From the NCBI RefSeq assembly GCF_024704725.1, contig NZ_JALIQS010000007.1, positions 172,972-236,971 of the forward strand: a DNA stretch of 64,000 bases, read 5' to 3'. Source of the stretch: Shinella sp. CPCC 101442. GTDB taxonomy: Bacteria > Pseudomonadota > Alphaproteobacteria > Rhizobiales > Rhizobiaceae. Shown here one piece after another: positions 53,022 to 62,112 of the stretch. The translations under genes were made by a program, and so were the position numbers. Every line of letters starts with the position of its first letter. Within the stretch, counting starts at the first letter, position 1. The notes under the pieces are model-generated. The model did not search any database and had not been told where the DNA came from. It saw nothing but the letters and a program-made list of their open reading frames with translations.

Positions 53022-53270
53022 ATGGCTGGGCACAGCATTCCCCATTTCCAGAACGACGGCGGCCATCGCACGATCGAGATCGGCGTGAAGGAATTCATGT
53101 GCGTCGGCGCCTCGGTGCCCTACGACCACCCGCATGTCTTCCTCGACATGGGCGACGACAACGAAAAGGTCTGCCCCTACTGTTCGACGCTCTACCGCTA
53201 CAATCACGGCCTGAAGGCAACGCAGACGGAACCCGCCGGCTGCACCTTCACGAACCAGGCAGCGGCGTGA
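53022..53270 (+). CDS. zinc-finger domain protein (zf-CHCC, NDUFS6-like)
   Basis: 82-aa protein whose C-terminal part has the CHCC zinc motif: H17 region, CVGA, then CPYCSTLYRY (C51 and C54). This is the bacterial relative of the mitochondrial complex I subunit NDUFS6; alphaproteobacterial versions are proposed to associate with complex I. ATG 53022 has GGAG 6 nt upstream; longer in-frame sequence is antisense to the hydrolase gene. It is followed after 22 bp by the FAD monooxygenase gene. Confidence 0.9.
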   Translation: MAGHSIPHFQNDGGHRTIEIGVKEFMCVGASVPYDHPHVFLDMGDDNEKVCPYCSTLYRYNHGLKATQTEPAGCTFTNQAAA

Positions 53271-53292
53271 CGGCCAAAGGGCCGGCATCCTC

Positions 53293-54453
53293 ATGTCCTC
53301 CGTTAAATCCACAACCATCGTCGGCGCCGGCATTGCCGGCCTGACGGCGGCCCTTGCGCTCGCCCGCAAGGGCATTGCCTCCCATGTGCTTGAGCAGGCC
53401 CCCGCCCTCGAGGAAGTCGGCGCCGGCCTGCAGCTCTCGCCGAACGCATCGCGTATCCTCGCCGATCTCGGCCTTTTGGACGCGCTCAGCGCCCATTGGA
53501 GCGAGCCGGACCATATCCTGCTCTCTTCAGGAAAAACGCTTTCTCCCCTCGCCTCGGTCCCCGCGGGCAGTGCCGCCCGCAGCCGATGGGGTGCGCCTTA
53601 CGGCGTCCTGCACCGCGCGTCATTGCAGGCCTTGCTCATTGATTCGGTCCGTCAAAACCCGCTCTGCACGCTGACAACGGGTCAGCGAATCGAAAGAACC
53701 GAAACTGCCCGTGCCCTTGCACCCTCAGATGTGCTGATTGCCGCCGACGGTGTCTGGTCGCGCCTGCGCCAAACCGTGCCCGGCGCCCTGCCCGCGCGGT
53801 ACTCCGGCAATATCGCCTGGCGCTTCCTCGTGCCCTACACCGCCGCGCCCGCCTTCCTCAATCCACGAACCGTGACGGCTTTCCTTGGTTCGCATGCCCA
53901 TCTCGTCGCCTATCCGCTGACGGAGGTGCAGGCCTTCAACGTCGTCGCCATCCATGCGCAAGACGATGCGCCACCGGAGGGCTGGACGCGCAAGGGCGAT
54001 GCGTTGACGCACAGCCGCCTGCTGGAGGCCTTCGCAGGCTGGCACACTGATATCCGCCGCCTGATAGAGGAGGCGCAAAACCCCATGGCATGGCCGCTCT
54101 TCGGTTGCCCGGACGGGGCCTGGACGGACGGGAAGGACACGGTGCTGATCGGCGATGCCGCCCATGCCATGACGCCTTTTGCGGCGCAGGGCGCCGCCAT
54201 GGCGATCGAGGATGCAGTTCTGCTGGCAAACCGCCTCGCCGGCACCGCCGACATCGGGCCTGCTCTGCGTCAGTTCGAAAAGGAACGCCGCGAACGTGTC
54301 GCAAAGGTGCGCAGCCGCGGCGCCTTTAATCGCTTCGCCTACCACGCCAGTGGACCGGTCGCACTCGCACGTGACCTCGTGCTGTCGCTGCGCAAGCCGG
54401 AACAACTCGCCGGCGATCTCGACTGGCTCTACGGCTATCGAACGCCGGATTAA
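53293..54453 (+). CDS. FAD-dependent monooxygenase (UbiH/salicylate hydroxylase-like)
   Basis: 386-aa group A flavoprotein monooxygenase. It shows the N-terminal Rossmann TIVGAGIAGLTAALALARKG, GAGLQLSPNASRILADLGLL (typical of salicylate-hydroxylase-like enzymes), the middle DG motif (IAADGVWSRLR), and the GD motif VLIGDAAHAMTPFAAQGAAMAIEDA. The substrate is unknown. It follows the zinc-finger gene by 22 bp and converges on metC, with a possible bidirectional hairpin (54459-54485) between. Confidence 0.92.
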   Translation: MSSVKSTTIVGAGIAGLTAALALARKGIASHVLEQAPALEEVGAGLQLSPNASRILADLGLLDALSAHWSEPDHILLSSGKTLSPLASVPAGSAARSRWGAPYGVLHRASLQALLIDSVRQNPLCTLTTGQRIERTETARALAPSDVLIAADGVWSRLRQTVPGALPARYSGNIAWRFLVPYTAAPAFLNPRTVTAFLGSHAHLVAYPLTEVQAFNVVAIHAQDDAPPEGWTRKGDALTHSRLLEAFAGWHTDIRRLIEEAQNPMAWPLFGCPDGAWTDGKDTVLIGDAAHAMTPFAAQGAAMAIEDAVLLANRLAGTADIGPALRQFEKERRERVAKVRSRGAFNRFAYHASGPVALARDLVLSLRKPEQLAGDLDWLYGYRTPD

Positions 54454-54458
54454 GCAGC

Positions 54459-54485
54459 CCCTCGCCCGAATGGCCGGATGAGGGG
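54459..54485. terminator. possible bidirectional hairpin between the FAD monooxygenase and metC
   Basis: GCCCCTC and GAGGGGC form a 7-bp stem with a roughly 13-nt loop, lying between two converging stop codons. No T-tract follows on either side, so strength is doubtful. Confidence 0.3.
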
Positions 54486-54497
54486 CAAACTCTGCTC

Positions 54498-55688
54498 CTA
54501 TACGGCCCGAGCCGCGGCAAGACCGCGCTCGATGTCGGCCTTGATGTCCTTCACGTCTTCGAGACCGATCTGCAGGCGCAGCACCGGGCCTTCTTCCGGC
54601 CCCTTGGCGACGCGGCGATCGCCGAGACCCACATGCACCGCCAGGCACTCGAAGCCACCCCAGGAGTAGCCGAGGCCGAAGATGCCGAGCGCATCGAGGA
54701 AGGCATGGGCCTTGGCCTTGTGACGTTCCGGCGAGCCGCCGTCGAGAACGATGGAGAAGATGCCGCTCGCGCCCTTGAAGTCGCGTTTCCAGAGGTCGTG
54801 CCCCGGAAAGCTCGGCAGTGCAGGATGCAGCACGCGCGACACGTCATCGACGCCTTCCAGCCAGCGCGCCAGTTCGAGCGCGCTTTCCTGGTGTCGCTCA
54901 AGCCGCACGCCCATGGTGCGCAGGCCGCGCAGCACCTGATAGGCATCATCCGGCGAGGCACAGGTGCCGAGCGTGATCTGCGTCTCGTGCAACTGCTCCC
55001 AGTGAGCGGCATTGGCCGAGACGGTACCGAACAGCACGTCGGAATGACCGGCCGGGTATTTCGTCGCCGCATGGATAGAGACATCGACGCCGAAATCCAG
55101 CGGTTTGAAATAGAGCGGCGTCGCCCAGGTGTTGTCCATGGTGACGACCGCGCCGTGTTTATGGGCGGCAGCGGCAATCGCCGGAATGTCCTGCATCTCG
55201 AACGTGTTGGAGCCCGGTGCTTCCGTATGCACGAGCTTCGTGTTCGGCCTGATCAGGGCCTCGATACCCGCGCCGATCATCGGATCGTAATATTCGACGG
55301 TCACACCGAGGCGCTTCAGCATCGTGTCGCAGAAATGGCGCGTCGGAAAATAGACCGAATCCACGATGAGCGCATGGTCGCCCGACGAGAGATAGGCCAG
55401 GAACGGCACGGTGACGGCGGCAAGGCCCGATGGCACGAGAATGGTGCCGGCCGAGCCTTCCAGCTCGTCGATGGCCGCACAGAGCGCATCGGTCGTCGGC
55501 GTGCCGCGCGTACCATAGGTGTATTTCTGAGCGCGATTTTCCATCGTTGCGGCATTGGGGAAAAGCACGGTCGAGGCATGGACGACCGGCGGATTGACGA
55601 AACCGTGATAATCCGCCGGGTCGTTGCCGGCATGGGCAAGTCGGGTGTTCACGCCGGCGCCGGCGAGGATTTCGTCTCTGTTTTTCAT
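54498..55688 (-). CDS. metC: cystathionine beta-lyase
   Basis: PLP-dependent lyase that cleaves cystathionine to homocysteine, ammonia and pyruvate. The 396-aa protein is Cys/Met-metabolism type: YTYGTRGTPTTDAL, PSGLAAVTVPFLAYLSSGDH, TMDNTWATPLYFKPLDFG and the PLP lysine in SIHAATKYPAGHSD (K210). The start is ATG 55688 (MKNRDEILAG); the longer in-frame extension would translate a structured leader. A nested hairpin 24-72 bp upstream may regulate it. Confidence 0.95.
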   Translation of the reverse strand: MKNRDEILAGAGVNTRLAHAGNDPADYHGFVNPPVVHASTVLFPNAATMENRAQKYTYGTRGTPTTDALCAAIDELEGSAGTILVPSGLAAVTVPFLAYLSSGDHALIVDSVYFPTRHFCDTMLKRLGVTVEYYDPMIGAGIEALIRPNTKLVHTEAPGSNTFEMQDIPAIAAAAHKHGAVVTMDNTWATPLYFKPLDFGVDVSIHAATKYPAGHSDVLFGTVSANAAHWEQLHETQITLGTCASPDDAYQVLRGLRTMGVRLERHQESALELARWLEGVDDVSRVLHPALPSFPGHDLWKRDFKGASGIFSIVLDGGSPERHKAKAHAFLDALGIFGLGYSWGGFECLAVHVGLGDRRVAKGPEEGPVLRLQIGLEDVKDIKADIERGLAAARAV

Positions 55689-56040
55689 GGGGATCGATCC
55701 GGAAATGCGAAGGGGTTGAGTTCGCTGACTTTTCGCCAGCCGGCCCGCAAGGTCAACCCCATGGACGACGATGCCGTACCATCCAAAGCGCTTCAAATAT
55801 TAAGCGCGCGGAATTTTTGAGCGGTTTACTGCACAATTCCCCGATTTTTTGCCCAAAACTGCAGCAAATATCGACAAATTTAGGTTACCGGCCGGAAAAT
55901 AAGCCGGGTCACTTGACCCTGTGAAAATTTGAGCATGAGATAAGAAACCTCGCGCCGGGAGGGTGGCGAGTTCCGCACCGTGTTCATCGAATGCGTGACC
56001 TGCGGACAAAACAAAGACAACAGAAAAAGGTTGTGAAAAA
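55689..56040. other. 352-bp intergenic region between metC and aapJ
   Basis: No gene is seen in this region. It contains the metC leader (55712-55760), an AT-rich tract (55800-55890), and the perfect palindrome GGGTCA-CT-TGACCC (55906-55919). TTGACC (55913-55918) inside the palindrome could be a -35 for aapJ, but a good -10 is not clear (TGAGAT 17 bp downstream). The aapJ Shine-Dalgarno is weak (AAAAAGG about 9 nt before the ATG). Confidence 0.5.
55712..55760 (-). promoter_or_regulatory. nested-hairpin leader of metC
   Basis: GGGGTTGA (55712-55719) pairs with TCAACCCC (55753-55760), an 8-bp outer stem. Inside it, on the minus strand, GCTGGC and GTCAGC form a 6-bp hairpin (one G-U) with a GAAAA loop. 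The 49-nt structure ends 24 bp before the metC ATG. It does not match the SAM-II core motifs. A riboregulator is possible; role unknown. Confidence 0.4.
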
Positions 56041-57069
56041 ATGGCAAAAAAAATCGTGACAGCGCTCGTTGGCGCTGCCGTGCTGGGGCTTGGCGCAACG
56101 GCTGCTCAGGCGGATACGCTTACTGACGTGAAGGCCAAGGGCTTCGTGCAGTGCGGCGTGAACGGTTCGAACCTCGCCGGCTTCGGCGCGCAGGATTCGG
56201 CCGGCAACTGGGCCGGTCTCGACATCGATCTTTGCAAGGCCGTGGCCGCTGCCGTCTTCGGCGATGCCACCAAGGTGAAGTTCACCCCCCTTTCGGCCAA
56301 GGACCGCTTCCCGGCTCTGCAGTCGGGTGAAATCGACCTGCTCGCCCGCAACACGACCTGGAGCGTCAGCCGCGATTCGCAGCTCGGCTTCGATTTCCGT
56401 GCCGTAAACTACTATGACGGCCAGGGCTTCATGGTGAAGAAGGAACTCGGCGTGAAGTCGGCTCTGGAACTCTCCGGCGCCTCGGTCTGCGTTCAGTCCG
56501 GCACCACGACGGAACTGAACCTCGCCGACTACTTCCGCTCCAACAACATGGACTTCAAGCCGGTCGTTTTCGAAGCACAGGATGAAGCCGACGCCGCCTA
56601 CAATGCCGGCCGCTGCGACGCCTACACGACCGACGCTTCGGGCCTCTACTCGATCCGCCTGAAGATGGCCAACCCGGATGACCATATGGTTCTCCCGGAG
56701 ATCATCTCCAAGGAGCCGCTCGGCCCGGCCGTGCGCCAGAACGACTCCAAGTGGTTCGACATCGTGACCTGGTCGCACTATGCGATGGTCGCTGCCGAAG
56801 AATTCGGCATCACGACCGCCAATGTCGAAGAGATGAAGAAGTCCGCCAACCCGGACATCAAGCGCTTCCTCGGCGAAGAAGCTGACAGCACCATTGGTGC
56901 CGACCTCGGCCTGCCGAAGGACTGGGCCGTGCAGATCATCAAGTCTGTCGGCAACTATGGCGAATCCTTCGAGCGCAATGTCGGCGAAGGCTCCCCGCTC
57001 AAGATCGCCCGCGGCCTGAACGCCCTGTGGACGAAGGGCGGCCTGCAGTACGCTCCGCCGATCCGCTAA
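56041..57069 (+). CDS. aapJ: general L-amino acid ABC transporter, periplasmic binding protein
   Basis: Solute-binding protein of the broad-specificity amino acid importer AapJQMP of rhizobia. The 342-aa protein has a Sec signal peptide (MAKKIVTALVGAAVLGLGAT, cleavage at AAQA/DTL) and the SBP_bac_3 fold: VKAKGFVQCGVNGSNLAGFG, SAGNWAGLDIDLCKAVAAAVFGD, DLLARNTTWSVSRD. A conserved Cys pair is present. A GGTTGTG sequence precedes ATG 56041. aapQ follows after 91 bp with no obvious terminator. Confidence 0.97.
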   Translation: MAKKIVTALVGAAVLGLGATAAQADTLTDVKAKGFVQCGVNGSNLAGFGAQDSAGNWAGLDIDLCKAVAAAVFGDATKVKFTPLSAKDRFPALQSGEIDLLARNTTWSVSRDSQLGFDFRAVNYYDGQGFMVKKELGVKSALELSGASVCVQSGTTTELNLADYFRSNNMDFKPVVFEAQDEADAAYNAGRCDAYTTDASGLYSIRLKMANPDDHMVLPEIISKEPLGPAVRQNDSKWFDIVTWSHYAMVAAEEFGITTANVEEMKKSANPDIKRFLGEEADSTIGADLGLPKDWAVQIIKSVGNYGESFERNVGEGSPLKIARGLNALWTKGGLQYAPPIR

Positions 57070-57160
57070 TCCCGGATCCGACTTCGGGAGGGCAGAAAAC
57101 TGCCCTCCCTTTCAAAACAAACGCCCGGCAAACAGGGCGAACCAACGTCAGGGGAAATGC

Positions 57161-58369
57161 ATGGCTCTTGCGGATGCCCGAACAGGGTCCGGCGAACCGC
57201 CGAAGGTATCGCTTCTTTACAACCCGGCGCTCAGAAGCGTCGTCTATCAGGTCGTCACGCTCGTCGTGATCATCGGCGCCGTCTGGTACGCCTGGAACAA
57301 CGTCGTCCAGAACCTCGCCCGCGCCAACATGACGGCGGGCTTCGGCTTCCTGAACAGCCGCGCCGGTTTCGACGTCGCGCAGTCGCTGATTTCCTATTCC
57401 AGCGACTCGACCTACTTCCGCGCGCTGCAGGTCGGCCTTCTCAACACGCTCGTGGTCGCCGCCGCCGGCATCGTCACCGCGACGATCGTCGGCCTTCTCG
57501 TCGGTATCGGGCGCCTGTCGCACAACTGGCTGATCGCGCGCCTGTGCACGGTCTATGTGGAAATCTTCCGCAACATTCCGCCGCTGCTCGTCATCTTCTT
57601 CTGGTATCTCGGCGTTCTCGCCCTGCTGCCCTCGATCCGCACGATCTTCCAGCACGTGAAGGACAATCCAGATGCGGTGTTCTTCGTTTCCAACCGTGGC
57701 ATCTACATGCCGGCACCGGTCTTCGGTGAAGGATTTGGCGTCGTGCTCGTGGCCCTCGTGATCGGGATCGTCGCGGCCATCGCCTTCACGGTCTGGGCGA
57801 ATGCCCGCCAGCGCGCGACGGGCCAGCGGCCGCCTGTCCTGTGGGTCAATCTCGCGCTCATCCTGCTCTTCCCGCTCGCCGTCTTCATCGTGATGGGCCA
57901 GCCGCTGACGCTGGACTATCCGGTGCCCGGCTCCTTCAATATGAAGGGCGGCATGGTCATTGGGCCGGAATTTCTGGCGCTCTATCTGGCCCTCTCGCTC
58001 TACACGGCTTCGTTCATCGCCGAGATCGTGCGCGCCGGTATCCGCGGCGTCTCCAAGGGCCAGTCGGAAGCGTCCTTTGCGCTGGGTCTTCGCCCCGGCC
58101 AGGCGACCCGTCTCGTCGTGCTCCCGCAGGCGCTCAGGATCATCATTCCGCCGCTCACCTCGCAGTATCTCAATCTCATCAAGAACTCCTCGCTCGCGGT
58201 GGCCGTCGGGTATGCCGACCTCGTCGCGGTCGGCGGCACCATTCTCAACCAGTCCGGCAAGTCGATCGAGATCATTTCGATCTGGATGCTGATCTATGTC
58301 TCGATCAGCCTCATCACCTCGCTGTTCATGAACTGGTTCAACGCCAAGATGGCCCTGGTGGAGCGCTGA
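57161..58369 (+). CDS. aapQ: general L-amino acid ABC transporter permease AapQ
   Basis: 402-aa inner-membrane permease. It has an N-terminal helix, a periplasmic loop, and the characteristic His/Glu/Gln-type permease domain with the EAA loop ([36 protein letters not shown]) about 315-350. It is longer than a standard 220-aa HisM-type permease because of extra N-terminal helices, as is typical of AapQ. ATG 57161 has GGGGA upstream. One base separates it from aapM. Confidence 0.97.
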   Translation: MALADARTGSGEPPKVSLLYNPALRSVVYQVVTLVVIIGAVWYAWNNVVQNLARANMTAGFGFLNSRAGFDVAQSLISYSSDSTYFRALQVGLLNTLVVAAAGIVTATIVGLLVGIGRLSHNWLIARLCTVYVEIFRNIPPLLVIFFWYLGVLALLPSIRTIFQHVKDNPDAVFFVSNRGIYMPAPVFGEGFGVVLVALVIGIVAAIAFTVWANARQRATGQRPPVLWVNLALILLFPLAVFIVMGQPLTLDYPVPGSFNMKGGMVIGPEFLALYLALSLYTASFIAEIVRAGIRGVSKGQSEASFALGLRPGQATRLVVLPQALRIIIPPLTSQYLNLIKNSSLAVAVGYADLVAVGGTILNQSGKSIEIISIWMLIYVSISLITSLFMNWFNAKMALVER

Positions 58370-58370
58370 G

Positions 58371-59525
58371 ATGGCTGAAAGCATTACCTACGTCCGGGAT
58401 CATTTCCTCGAAGCGGAGAAGCCCCCGACCTCCGACTCCTCCATTATCGGCTGGATCCGCAAAAACCTCTTCGCCTCGGCGAAGGACAGCGTCCTGTCGA
58501 TCGTCGCACTGCTGGCGCTCGTCTACTTCCTGCCGGGCCTCATCAACTGGCTGTTCGTGTCGGCGGTCTGGACCGGGTCGGACCGCACGGCTTGCCTCAC
58601 CGTCGATCAGGGCGGCCAGCTTCCGGCCGGTTGGAACGGCGCCTGCTGGGCCTATGTGGGCGACCGCTTCGTCCAGTTCATGTTCGGCTCCTATCCGCGC
58701 GACGAACTCTGGCGGCCGCTGCTCGTCGTCGCCATGTTCGTCGGACTGCTCATCCCCTTCCTGATGCCGAAGATGCCGCGCAAGGGCTTGAACGCCCTTC
58801 TGCTCCTGATCGTTCTGCCGGTCGTCGCCTTCTTCCTGCTGCTGGGCGGCGTGTTCGGTCTCCGGCCCGTCGAGACGTCGCTCTGGGGCGGCCTGATGGT
58901 GACGCTGATCATCTCCTTCGTCGGCATCGCGATTTCCCTGCCCGCCGGCATCCTGCTGGCGCTCGGCCGCCGCTCGACCATGCCGATCCTCAAGACGGTC
59001 TGCGTCGCCTTCATCGAACTGATCCGCGGCGTGCCGCTGATCACCGTTCTGTTCATGGCGAGCGTGCTTTTGCCGCTGTTCCTGGAACCCGGCAACAATA
59101 TCGACAAGTTCCTGCGCGCGCTGATCGGCGTATCGATCTTCGCATCCGCCTATATGGCGGAGGTTATTCGCGGTGGTCTTCAAGCCATTCCGAAAGGGCA
59201 ATATGAAGCGGCCGACGCTCTTGGTCTAAACTACTTCCACAAAATGACCTTCGTCGTGCTACCGCAAGCCATCAAACTCGTGATCCCCGGCATCGTGAAC
59301 ACCTTCATCGGCATGTTCAAGGATACCTCCCTCGTCACGATCATTTCGATGTACGATCTGCTCGGTATCGTGAAGGCAAGTTTTGGGGATTCGGCCTGGA
59401 TCACCCCGGTCACACCGTTGACGGGCCTGATTTTCGCCGGCTTCACGTTCTGGATTTTCTGCTTCGGCATGTCGCGCTACTCGGCCTTCGTGGAACGTCG
59501 GCTCGATACGAACCACAAGAGATAA
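58371..59525 (+). CDS. aapM: general L-amino acid ABC transporter permease AapM
   Basis: 384-aa second permease, partner of AapQ. It has an N-terminal cytoplasmic segment, a long insert with several helices (about 40-155), and the C-terminal permease domain with the EAA loop ([39 protein letters not shown]). The final residues RLDTNHKR are cytoplasmic. It starts one base after the aapQ stop and is followed by aapP after 16 bp. Confidence 0.97.
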   Translation: MAESITYVRDHFLEAEKPPTSDSSIIGWIRKNLFASAKDSVLSIVALLALVYFLPGLINWLFVSAVWTGSDRTACLTVDQGGQLPAGWNGACWAYVGDRFVQFMFGSYPRDELWRPLLVVAMFVGLLIPFLMPKMPRKGLNALLLLIVLPVVAFFLLLGGVFGLRPVETSLWGGLMVTLIISFVGIAISLPAGILLALGRRSTMPILKTVCVAFIELIRGVPLITVLFMASVLLPLFLEPGNNIDKFLRALIGVSIFASAYMAEVIRGGLQAIPKGQYEAADALGLNYFHKMTFVVLPQAIKLVIPGIVNTFIGMFKDTSLVTIISMYDLLGIVKASFGDSAWITPVTPLTGLIFAGFTFWIFCFGMSRYSAFVERRLDTNHKR

Positions 59526-59541
59526 GTGAGAGGAAACAACA

Positions 59542-60318
59542 ATGGCCAATCAAGCCCAGGCGCAAAAACTGGCGGTCTCCGCGACGGACGTCGCCGTCGA
59601 GATCACCAACATGAACAAGTGGTACGGCGAGTTCCATGTGCTGCGCGACATCAATCTCAAGGTCATGAAGGGCGAGCGCATCGTCATCGCCGGCCCGTCG
59701 GGTTCCGGCAAGTCCACGATGATCCGCTGCATCAACCGTCTGGAAGAACACCAGAAGGGCCAGATCGTCGTCGACGGCATCGAGTTGACGAATGACCTGA
59801 AGAAGATCGACGAAGTGCGCCGCGAAGTCGGCATGGTGTTCCAGCACTTCAACCTCTTCCCCCACCTGACGATCCTGGAAAACTGCACGCTGGCGCCGAT
59901 CTGGGTTCGCAAGATGCCGAAGAAGGACGCTGAAGAAGTGGCGATGCACTACCTGAAGCGCGTCAAGATCCCGGAACAGGCAAACAAATATCCGGGCCAG
60001 CTTTCCGGTGGCCAGCAGCAGCGTGTGGCGATCGCCCGCTCGCTCTGCATGAAGCCGAAGATCATGCTGTTCGACGAGCCGACCTCGGCGCTCGACCCGG
60101 AAATGGTCAAGGAAGTGCTCGACACGATGGTGTCGCTGGCCGAAGAAGGCATGACCATGCTGTGCGTGACGCATGAAATGGGTTTTGCCCGCCAGGTCGC
60201 CAACCGCGTCATCTTCATGGACCAGGGCCAGATCGTCGAACAGAACTCGCCAGCCGAATTCTTCGACAATCCGCAGCACGAGCGCACGAAACTCTTCCTC
60301 AGCCAGATCCTGCACTAA
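59542..60318 (+). CDS. aapP: general L-amino acid ABC transporter ATP-binding protein
   Basis: 258-aa ABC ATPase energising AapQM. Walker [10 protein letters not shown] (about 52-60), Q-loop, signature [15 protein letters not shown] (about 153-167), Walker [15 protein letters not shown] and the switch H (CVTHEMGFA) are intact. An AGGAAA box precedes ATG 59542. It ends the aap operon, with a terminator 22 bp past its stop. Confidence 0.98.
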   Translation: MANQAQAQKLAVSATDVAVEITNMNKWYGEFHVLRDINLKVMKGERIVIAGPSGSGKSTMIRCINRLEEHQKGQIVVDGIELTNDLKKIDEVRREVGMVFQHFNLFPHLTILENCTLAPIWVRKMPKKDAEEVAMHYLKRVKIPEQANKYPGQLSGGQQQRVAIARSLCMKPKIMLFDEPTSALDPEMVKEVLDTMVSLAEEGMTMLCVTHEMGFARQVANRVIFMDQGQIVEQNSPAEFFDNPQHERTKLFLSQILH

Positions 60319-60340
60319 GCGGATCGACTTCGGACTACGG

Positions 60341-60366
60341 AAGGCGGGCCTCAAGCCCGCCTTTTT
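60341..60366 (+). terminator. intrinsic terminator of the aapJQMP operon
   Basis: GGCGGGC (60343-60349) and GCCCGCC (60355-60361) form a 7-bp stem with a 5-nt loop, followed by five T on the plus strand. It abuts the stop of the convergent GlxA-type gene. Confidence 0.9.
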
Positions 60367-61340
60367 CATTTGGCGCGCAGTTCCGCTCTGAACTTCAGCG
60401 GACTTGCACCAAAATGATTGCGGAAGGCGCGCGAAAACGCCGAAAGACTGTCGAATCCACTGCGCAGCGCGACTTCCTGCATGGAGAGCGGCGTGTCGCG
60501 CACCATTCTCTGGGCAGCGGTAAGACGCAGGCGCAGATAGTATTTCCCCGGCGCGGTGCCGAGACCATTCCCGAAGAGCGTCTCGATCTTGCGCGTCGAA
60601 AAGCCGAGGCGGCGCGCCAATGCCGCAATGGTCAAAGGCCGGTCGATCGTGCGCTCCATCAGGCGGATGGCGGCGGCCAGTTCCGGCTGGCGCTCGCCGA
60701 GCCGGCCGAGCGAAACGAGCGGCTGTGCATCCGTCGCCGCATGGGTCTGATCGTAGACGAAGACACTGGCCACATCGAGCGCCACGGCGGAACCGAACCG
60801 TTCGCGCACCAGATGCAGCATCATGTCGAAGGTCGGCGAGGCCCCGCCGGAGGTCCACAGCGGCCCGTCTGTGACAAAGCGGTCCGCGCGCACATTGAGC
60901 GCGGGAAAGGCCGCCGCGAAATCCTCCAGCTCCTCCCAATGCGCGGTCGCGTTGCGTCCGTCGAGCAAGCCGGAGCGCGCCAGCAGCCAGCAGCCCGATT
61001 CGATGCCGGCAACGACCCCGAATCGCCGCGCGATCTTCTTGAGCCGGGCAACGAAGCCGCGGTCCGCGTGGCGGTCCTGGTTGAAGCCGGCGATCAGAAG
61101 CAACGCATCGCCGCTCGTCACATCGGCAAAATCACCGTCGACGCGGATCTCGACGCCGCAGGTGAGAAGCACCGGATGGCCATGCGGCGACAGGATTTTC
61201 CAGCGAAAGACCGGCTCCGGCACGACGCGATTGGCGGCGCGCATCGGATCGAGCACGGAGGCAAGCGACATGATCGACGACTCCGGCAAGAGCACGATGG
61301 TGACGTCGAGCGGCCCCTGTAACAACGCTTCTTTCTTCAT
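60366..61340 (-). CDS. GlxA-family transcriptional regulator (DJ-1/PfpI + AraC)
   Basis: 324-aa regulator with an N-terminal DJ-1/PfpI-like domain (about 12-190; VVAGIESGCWLLARSGLLDG holds the elbow Cys). The C-terminal AraC domain (about 220-320) has TIAALARRLGFSTRKIETLF and EVALRSGFDSLSAFSRAF. GlxA-type proteins of this form regulate genes of choline, carnitine or amino-acid derivative catabolism in other proteobacteria; the ligand here is unknown. It converges with aapP, separated by the terminator. It is a paralogue-type match to the gene at 23206. Confidence 0.93.
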   Translation of the reverse strand: MKKEALLQGPLDVTIVLLPESSIMSLASVLDPMRAANRVVPEPVFRWKILSPHGHPVLLTCGVEIRVDGDFADVTSGDALLLIAGFNQDRHADRGFVARLKKIARRFGVVAGIESGCWLLARSGLLDGRNATAHWEELEDFAAAFPALNVRADRFVTDGPLWTSGGASPTFDMMLHLVRERFGSAVALDVASVFVYDQTHAATDAQPLVSLGRLGERQPELAAAIRLMERTIDRPLTIAALARRLGFSTRKIETLFGNGLGTAPGKYYLRLRLTAAQRMVRDTPLSMQEVALRSGFDSLSAFSRAFRNHFGASPLKFRAELRAK

Positions 61341-61396
61341 GTGGAAATAGTCAAAAAAGATGCGCCTTATGTCAATCGGGGAAAATGCATTCGGGC

Positions 61397-61529
61397 ATGA
61401 TCGGCCTCACAGGAGATCTGGAGATGCAGCCAGATTGTGGTGAGAGCCCCTGTACCCCGAACACCCTGATCCGCAATTTACCGGAACGGGTTGGCGAGCC
61501 GACAAGGCGGACCAACCCGTTTTTTTTTG
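61397..61529 (+). ncRNA. candidate small RNA or leader ending at an orphan terminator
   Basis: A strong plus-strand intrinsic terminator (GGGTTGG 61488-61494 with CCAACCC 61512-61518, then nine T at 61520-61528) lies 97 bp before the BA14K gene with no plausible plus-strand gene upstream. A 48-codon frame (61397-61543) runs through the terminator, which argues against it being coding. I see no convincing promoter, so the 5' end is a guess. It could be a small RNA or an attenuating leader of the BA14K gene. Confidence 0.3.
61488..61529 (+). terminator. orphan intrinsic terminator upstream of the BA14K gene
   Basis: A 7-bp GGGTTGG/CCAACCC stem with a 17-nt loop and a nine-T run on the plus strand. 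It faces into the BA14K gene at 61625. Confidence 0.7.
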
Positions 61530-61624
61530 CCTTTTCCGTTTGAATTCAGGCCCTCGGCCCATGCCTCATGGAACTCCTTCCGCCGGCGCGCGTTCCACCG
61601 TCGAACAATCAGGAAAGGTCTCCC

Positions 61625-62050
61625 ATGTTTAATCTCAAGACTGGCATCGCCGCCGGCGCGCTTTCCATCATGATGGCTGTCACGTCCGTCGTGCCCGCCC
61701 AGGCCATCACCTTCGCGCGTGTGCCCGTGCCGGAAGCTTCGAGCGTTGAAAAGGTGCAGTACCGCTACGAACGCCGGGATCGTCGCGAACGCCGCGCCGA
61801 GCGCCGCTGGCAGGGTCACCACGGCTATCGCGAGCGTCGACCGGGTTATCGCCGCCATTCGGACGGCTTCTGGTATCCGTTAGCCGCTTTCGGCCTGGGC
61901 GCCGCCATCGGCGGCGCAATCGCCAACCAGCCTTCGGCAGGCGGCTCTCATGCCGACTGGTGCGCCAACCGCTATCGCTCGTACCGCGCCTATGACAACA
62001 CGTTCCAACCGAACTACGGGCCACGCAAACAGTGCGTCTCGCCTTACTGA
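61625..62050 (+). CDS. BA14K family protein
   Basis: 141-aa secreted protein with a signal peptide (FNLKTGIAAGALSIMMAVTS, cleavage near AQA/ITF). A very Arg-rich middle (RYERRDRRERRAERRW), a glycine/alanine-rich hydrophobic stretch (AAFGLGAAIGGAIANQPS) and the C-terminal BA14K domain (HADWCANRYRSYRAYDNTF with the final KQCVSPY) follow. BA14K is a Brucella immunodominant/lectin-like protein; here it is likely periplasmic or surface-linked. ATG 61625 follows an AGGAAAGG box. It has its own terminator. Confidence 0.9.
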   Translation: MFNLKTGIAAGALSIMMAVTSVVPAQAITFARVPVPEASSVEKVQYRYERRDRRERRAERRWQGHHGYRERRPGYRRHSDGFWYPLAAFGLGAAIGGAIANQPSAGGSHADWCANRYRSYRAYDNTFQPNYGPRKQCVSPY

Positions 62051-62073
62051 GGTTGAACAGTTCCGCAAACGAC

Positions 62074-62104
62074 AAAGGGCAGCCAACCGGCTGCCCTTTT
62101 CTTG
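62074..62104 (+). terminator. intrinsic terminator after the BA14K gene
   Basis: Eleven-base-pair stem (62074-62084 with 62089-62099), 4-nt loop and TTTTCTT on the plus strand. It ends 9 bp before the tRNA fragment. Confidence 0.9.
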
Positions 62105-62112
62105 CAATGACA

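Noticed and set aside
51933..53022. Plus-strand frame in phase with the zinc-finger protein that would extend it by about 360 codons
   Set aside because: It is antisense to the alpha/beta hydrolase and cysE 5' end; the zinc-finger family is about 80 residues and has its own ribosome-binding site at 53022.
55689..55860. SAM-II riboswitch upstream of metC
   Set aside because: The GATTT, GCTTGC and TAAAG-type core elements of SAM-II are not present; only the nested hairpin is seen.
55950..56000. Possible sigma-54 promoter (TGGC...GCA) upstream of aapJ
   Set aside because: The GG and GC dinucleotides are 10 rather than 12 bp apart and the TTGC element is not present.
61478..61858. Minus-strand frame of 126 codons opposite the BA14K gene
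   Set aside because: It runs antisense through the BA14K signal peptide and Arg-rich region and has no ribosome-binding site or family.
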